DNA from: JABDIP01 sp965250245
GTDB taxonomy: Bacteria > Pseudomonadota > Alphaproteobacteria > DSM-16000 > Inquilinaceae
Length of the DNA: 64,000 nucleotides
Assembly: GCA_965250245.1 (NCBI GenBank)
Contig: OZ252296.1
Location: forward strand, 5,022,001 to 5,086,000
Direction of reading: 5' to 3'
Positions 63,092 to 64,000 of this stretch are shown one piece after another (position 1 is the stretch's first letter; each line of letters opens with the position of its first letter). The notes beneath the pieces are model-generated. The model ran no database searches. It was not told the DNA's origin and saw only the letters and a program-made list of their open reading frames with translations. The translations under genes and the position numbers were made by a program.

Positions 63092-64000
63092 TCAGCCTTT
63101 GCCGCTGACCCCGGCCTCGTCGAAGGTGGCCATGCCGTCATGGCAGGCGACGGCGGCCTTGACGACGTTGATCGCCAGCGCCGCGCCGGAGGCCTCGCCG
63201 AGCCGCAGGCCGAGGTCGAGGATCGCCTCGCGGCCGATGCGGTCGAGCAGCCGGCGGTGCCCCGGCTCGGCGGAGACATGCGCGACCAGGCAATGATCCA
63301 GCGCCTTGGGATCCAGCGCCCACAGCACCGCCGCGGCGGCGGTGCAGGCGAAGCCGTCCAGCAGCACCGGGGTGCGGGCCAGCCGCGCCGCCAGGATGGC
63401 GCCGGAGATGGCCGCCAGCTCATAACCGCCCAGGCAGCGCAGCACCGCCAGCGGATCGCCCAGCGCATCGCGGTTGGCGGCGATGCCGGCCTCCACCGCG
63501 GCGACCTTGCGGCCCCGGCCGGCCTCGTCGACGCCGGTCCCGGGTCCGACCCAATCCGCCGCCGAGCCTTCGAACAGGGCGGTGCACAGCGCCGATGCGG
63601 CGGTGGTGTTGCCGATCCCCATCTCGCCCAGGCACAGCAGGTGCAGCCCCTGGTCGACGCCCATCATCCCGTAGGCCATGGCGCGGGCGCAGCCCTCCTC
63701 GTCCATGGCCGGGCCTTGCGTGAAATCGGCGGTGGGGTTGTCCAGGTCGAGCTCATAGACCCGGAGATCGCTGTCGGCGACCTCGCAGAGCTGGTTCACC
63801 GCGGCACCGCCGGCGCCGAAATTCGCCACCATCTGGGTCGTCACCTCGGCCGGGAAGGCGGACACGCCGCGCGCCGCCACACCGTGATTGCCGGCGAACA
63901 CCGCCACCCTGGGATGGCGCAGCTCCGGCGGGTGGCGGCCCTGCCAGCAGGCCATCCAATAGGCGATCTCCTCCAGCCGGCCGAGCGACCCGGCCGGCTT
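63092..64000 (-). CDS. cobT: Nicotinate-nucleotide-dimethylbenzimidazole phosphoribosyltransferase CobT, C-terminal part
   Basis: The frame is open to the right edge, so the first residues are missing (302 codons seen). KPAGSLGRLEEIAYW at the edge, FAGNHGV, CLGEMGIGNTTAASAL and GPGTGVDEAG are diagnostic. LGEASGAALA near the end should hold the catalytic glutamate. It activates the lower-ligand base for cobalamin assembly. No other cobalamin gene is in the window. Confidence 0.95.
   Translation of the reverse strand, partial: KPAGSLGRLEEIAYWMACWQGRHPPELRHPRVAVFAGNHGVAARGVSAFPAEVTTQMVANFGAGGAAVNQLCEVADSDLRVYELDLDNPTADFTQGPAMDEEGCARAMAYGMMGVDQGLHLLCLGEMGIGNTTAASALCTALFEGSAADWVGPGTGVDEAGRGRKVAAVEAGIAANRDALGDPLAVLRCLGGYELAAISGAILAARLARTPVLLDGFACTAAAAVLWALDPKALDHCLVAHVSAEPGHRRLLDRIGREAILDLGLRLGEASGAALAINVVKAAVACHDGMATFDEAGVSGKG

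Overview
This is a high-GC, gene-dense chromosomal segment of an alphaproteobacterium, most likely Rhodospirillales-like. The lineage is inferred from several genes: a MipZ-type division ATPase, MmcB, a RegA/ActR-type response regulator and an H-NOX/histidine kinase pair. Candidate GTTC-N7-GTTC (SOS), TTAA-N7-TTAA (CtrA) and clustered GANTC (CcrM) sites point the same way. No phage, IS element, integrase or CRISPR array is visible. The only RNA gene found is tRNA-Gly(GCC). Both ends cut genes: a GNAT acetyltransferase on the left and cobT on the right.

Layout. 1-5 kb: metabolic genes (aminotransferase, LRAT-fold protein, acetoacetyl-CoA synthetase, methyltransferase). 5.3-8.9 kb: HAD phosphatase, then a tightly coupled three-gene module of AAA+ ATPase, membrane protein and membrane-anchored TPR protein. 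8.9-13 kb (minus strand): a housekeeping operon of prolyl-tRNA editing protein, CnoX-type thioredoxin, LON-domain protein, Trm112, DUF971 and class III cyclase. 13.2-14.8 kb: methyltransferase, cupin and tRNA-Gly.

14.8-31.7 kb is an iron and heme island. In minus-strand transcription order it has hemP, a TonB-dependent heme receptor, hmuTUV, a DUF2325 protein, an unknown protein, exbB, two exbD and tonB. A Fur-box-like site then precedes imelysin, di-heme DUF1111 oxidoreductase, second imelysin and DUF1513. On the other side are an antibiotic-biosynthesis-monooxygenase-fold protein (possible heme degradation), bacterioferritin and its ferredoxin Bfd. Three Fur-box-like sites share a GCGAATGATT core and lie before hemP, bfd and the first imelysin. 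The genes together cover heme and iron capture, energisation, cytoplasmic heme use, storage and release.

31.7-43.8 kb: H-NOX with cytosolic histidine kinase; RND efflux pump with divergent TetR and a double inverted-repeat operator; TPR-2OG oxygenase; CHASE-domain kinase; MipZ. 43.9-49.6 kb: a winged-helix-like protein preceded by a GANTC cluster, then three polytopic GT-C-type glycosyltransferases. 49.7-55.4 kb: an ECF sigma operon (sigma, anti-sigma candidate, heavy-metal-sensor-fold protein, DUF1800, lipoprotein, DUF1501) and a small secreted protein. The sigma gene and the small gene carry matching promoter-like sequences, which suggests autoregulation and a shared regulon.

55.5-64 kb: esterase, FAH-family protein, DenD-like dehydrogenase, a palindromic repeat, small membrane protein, secreted trypsin-like protease, mmcB with an SOS-type box, a degenerate EAL-like protein, RegA-type regulator and partial cobT. 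All functional assignments are from reading the sequence; no database search was run.
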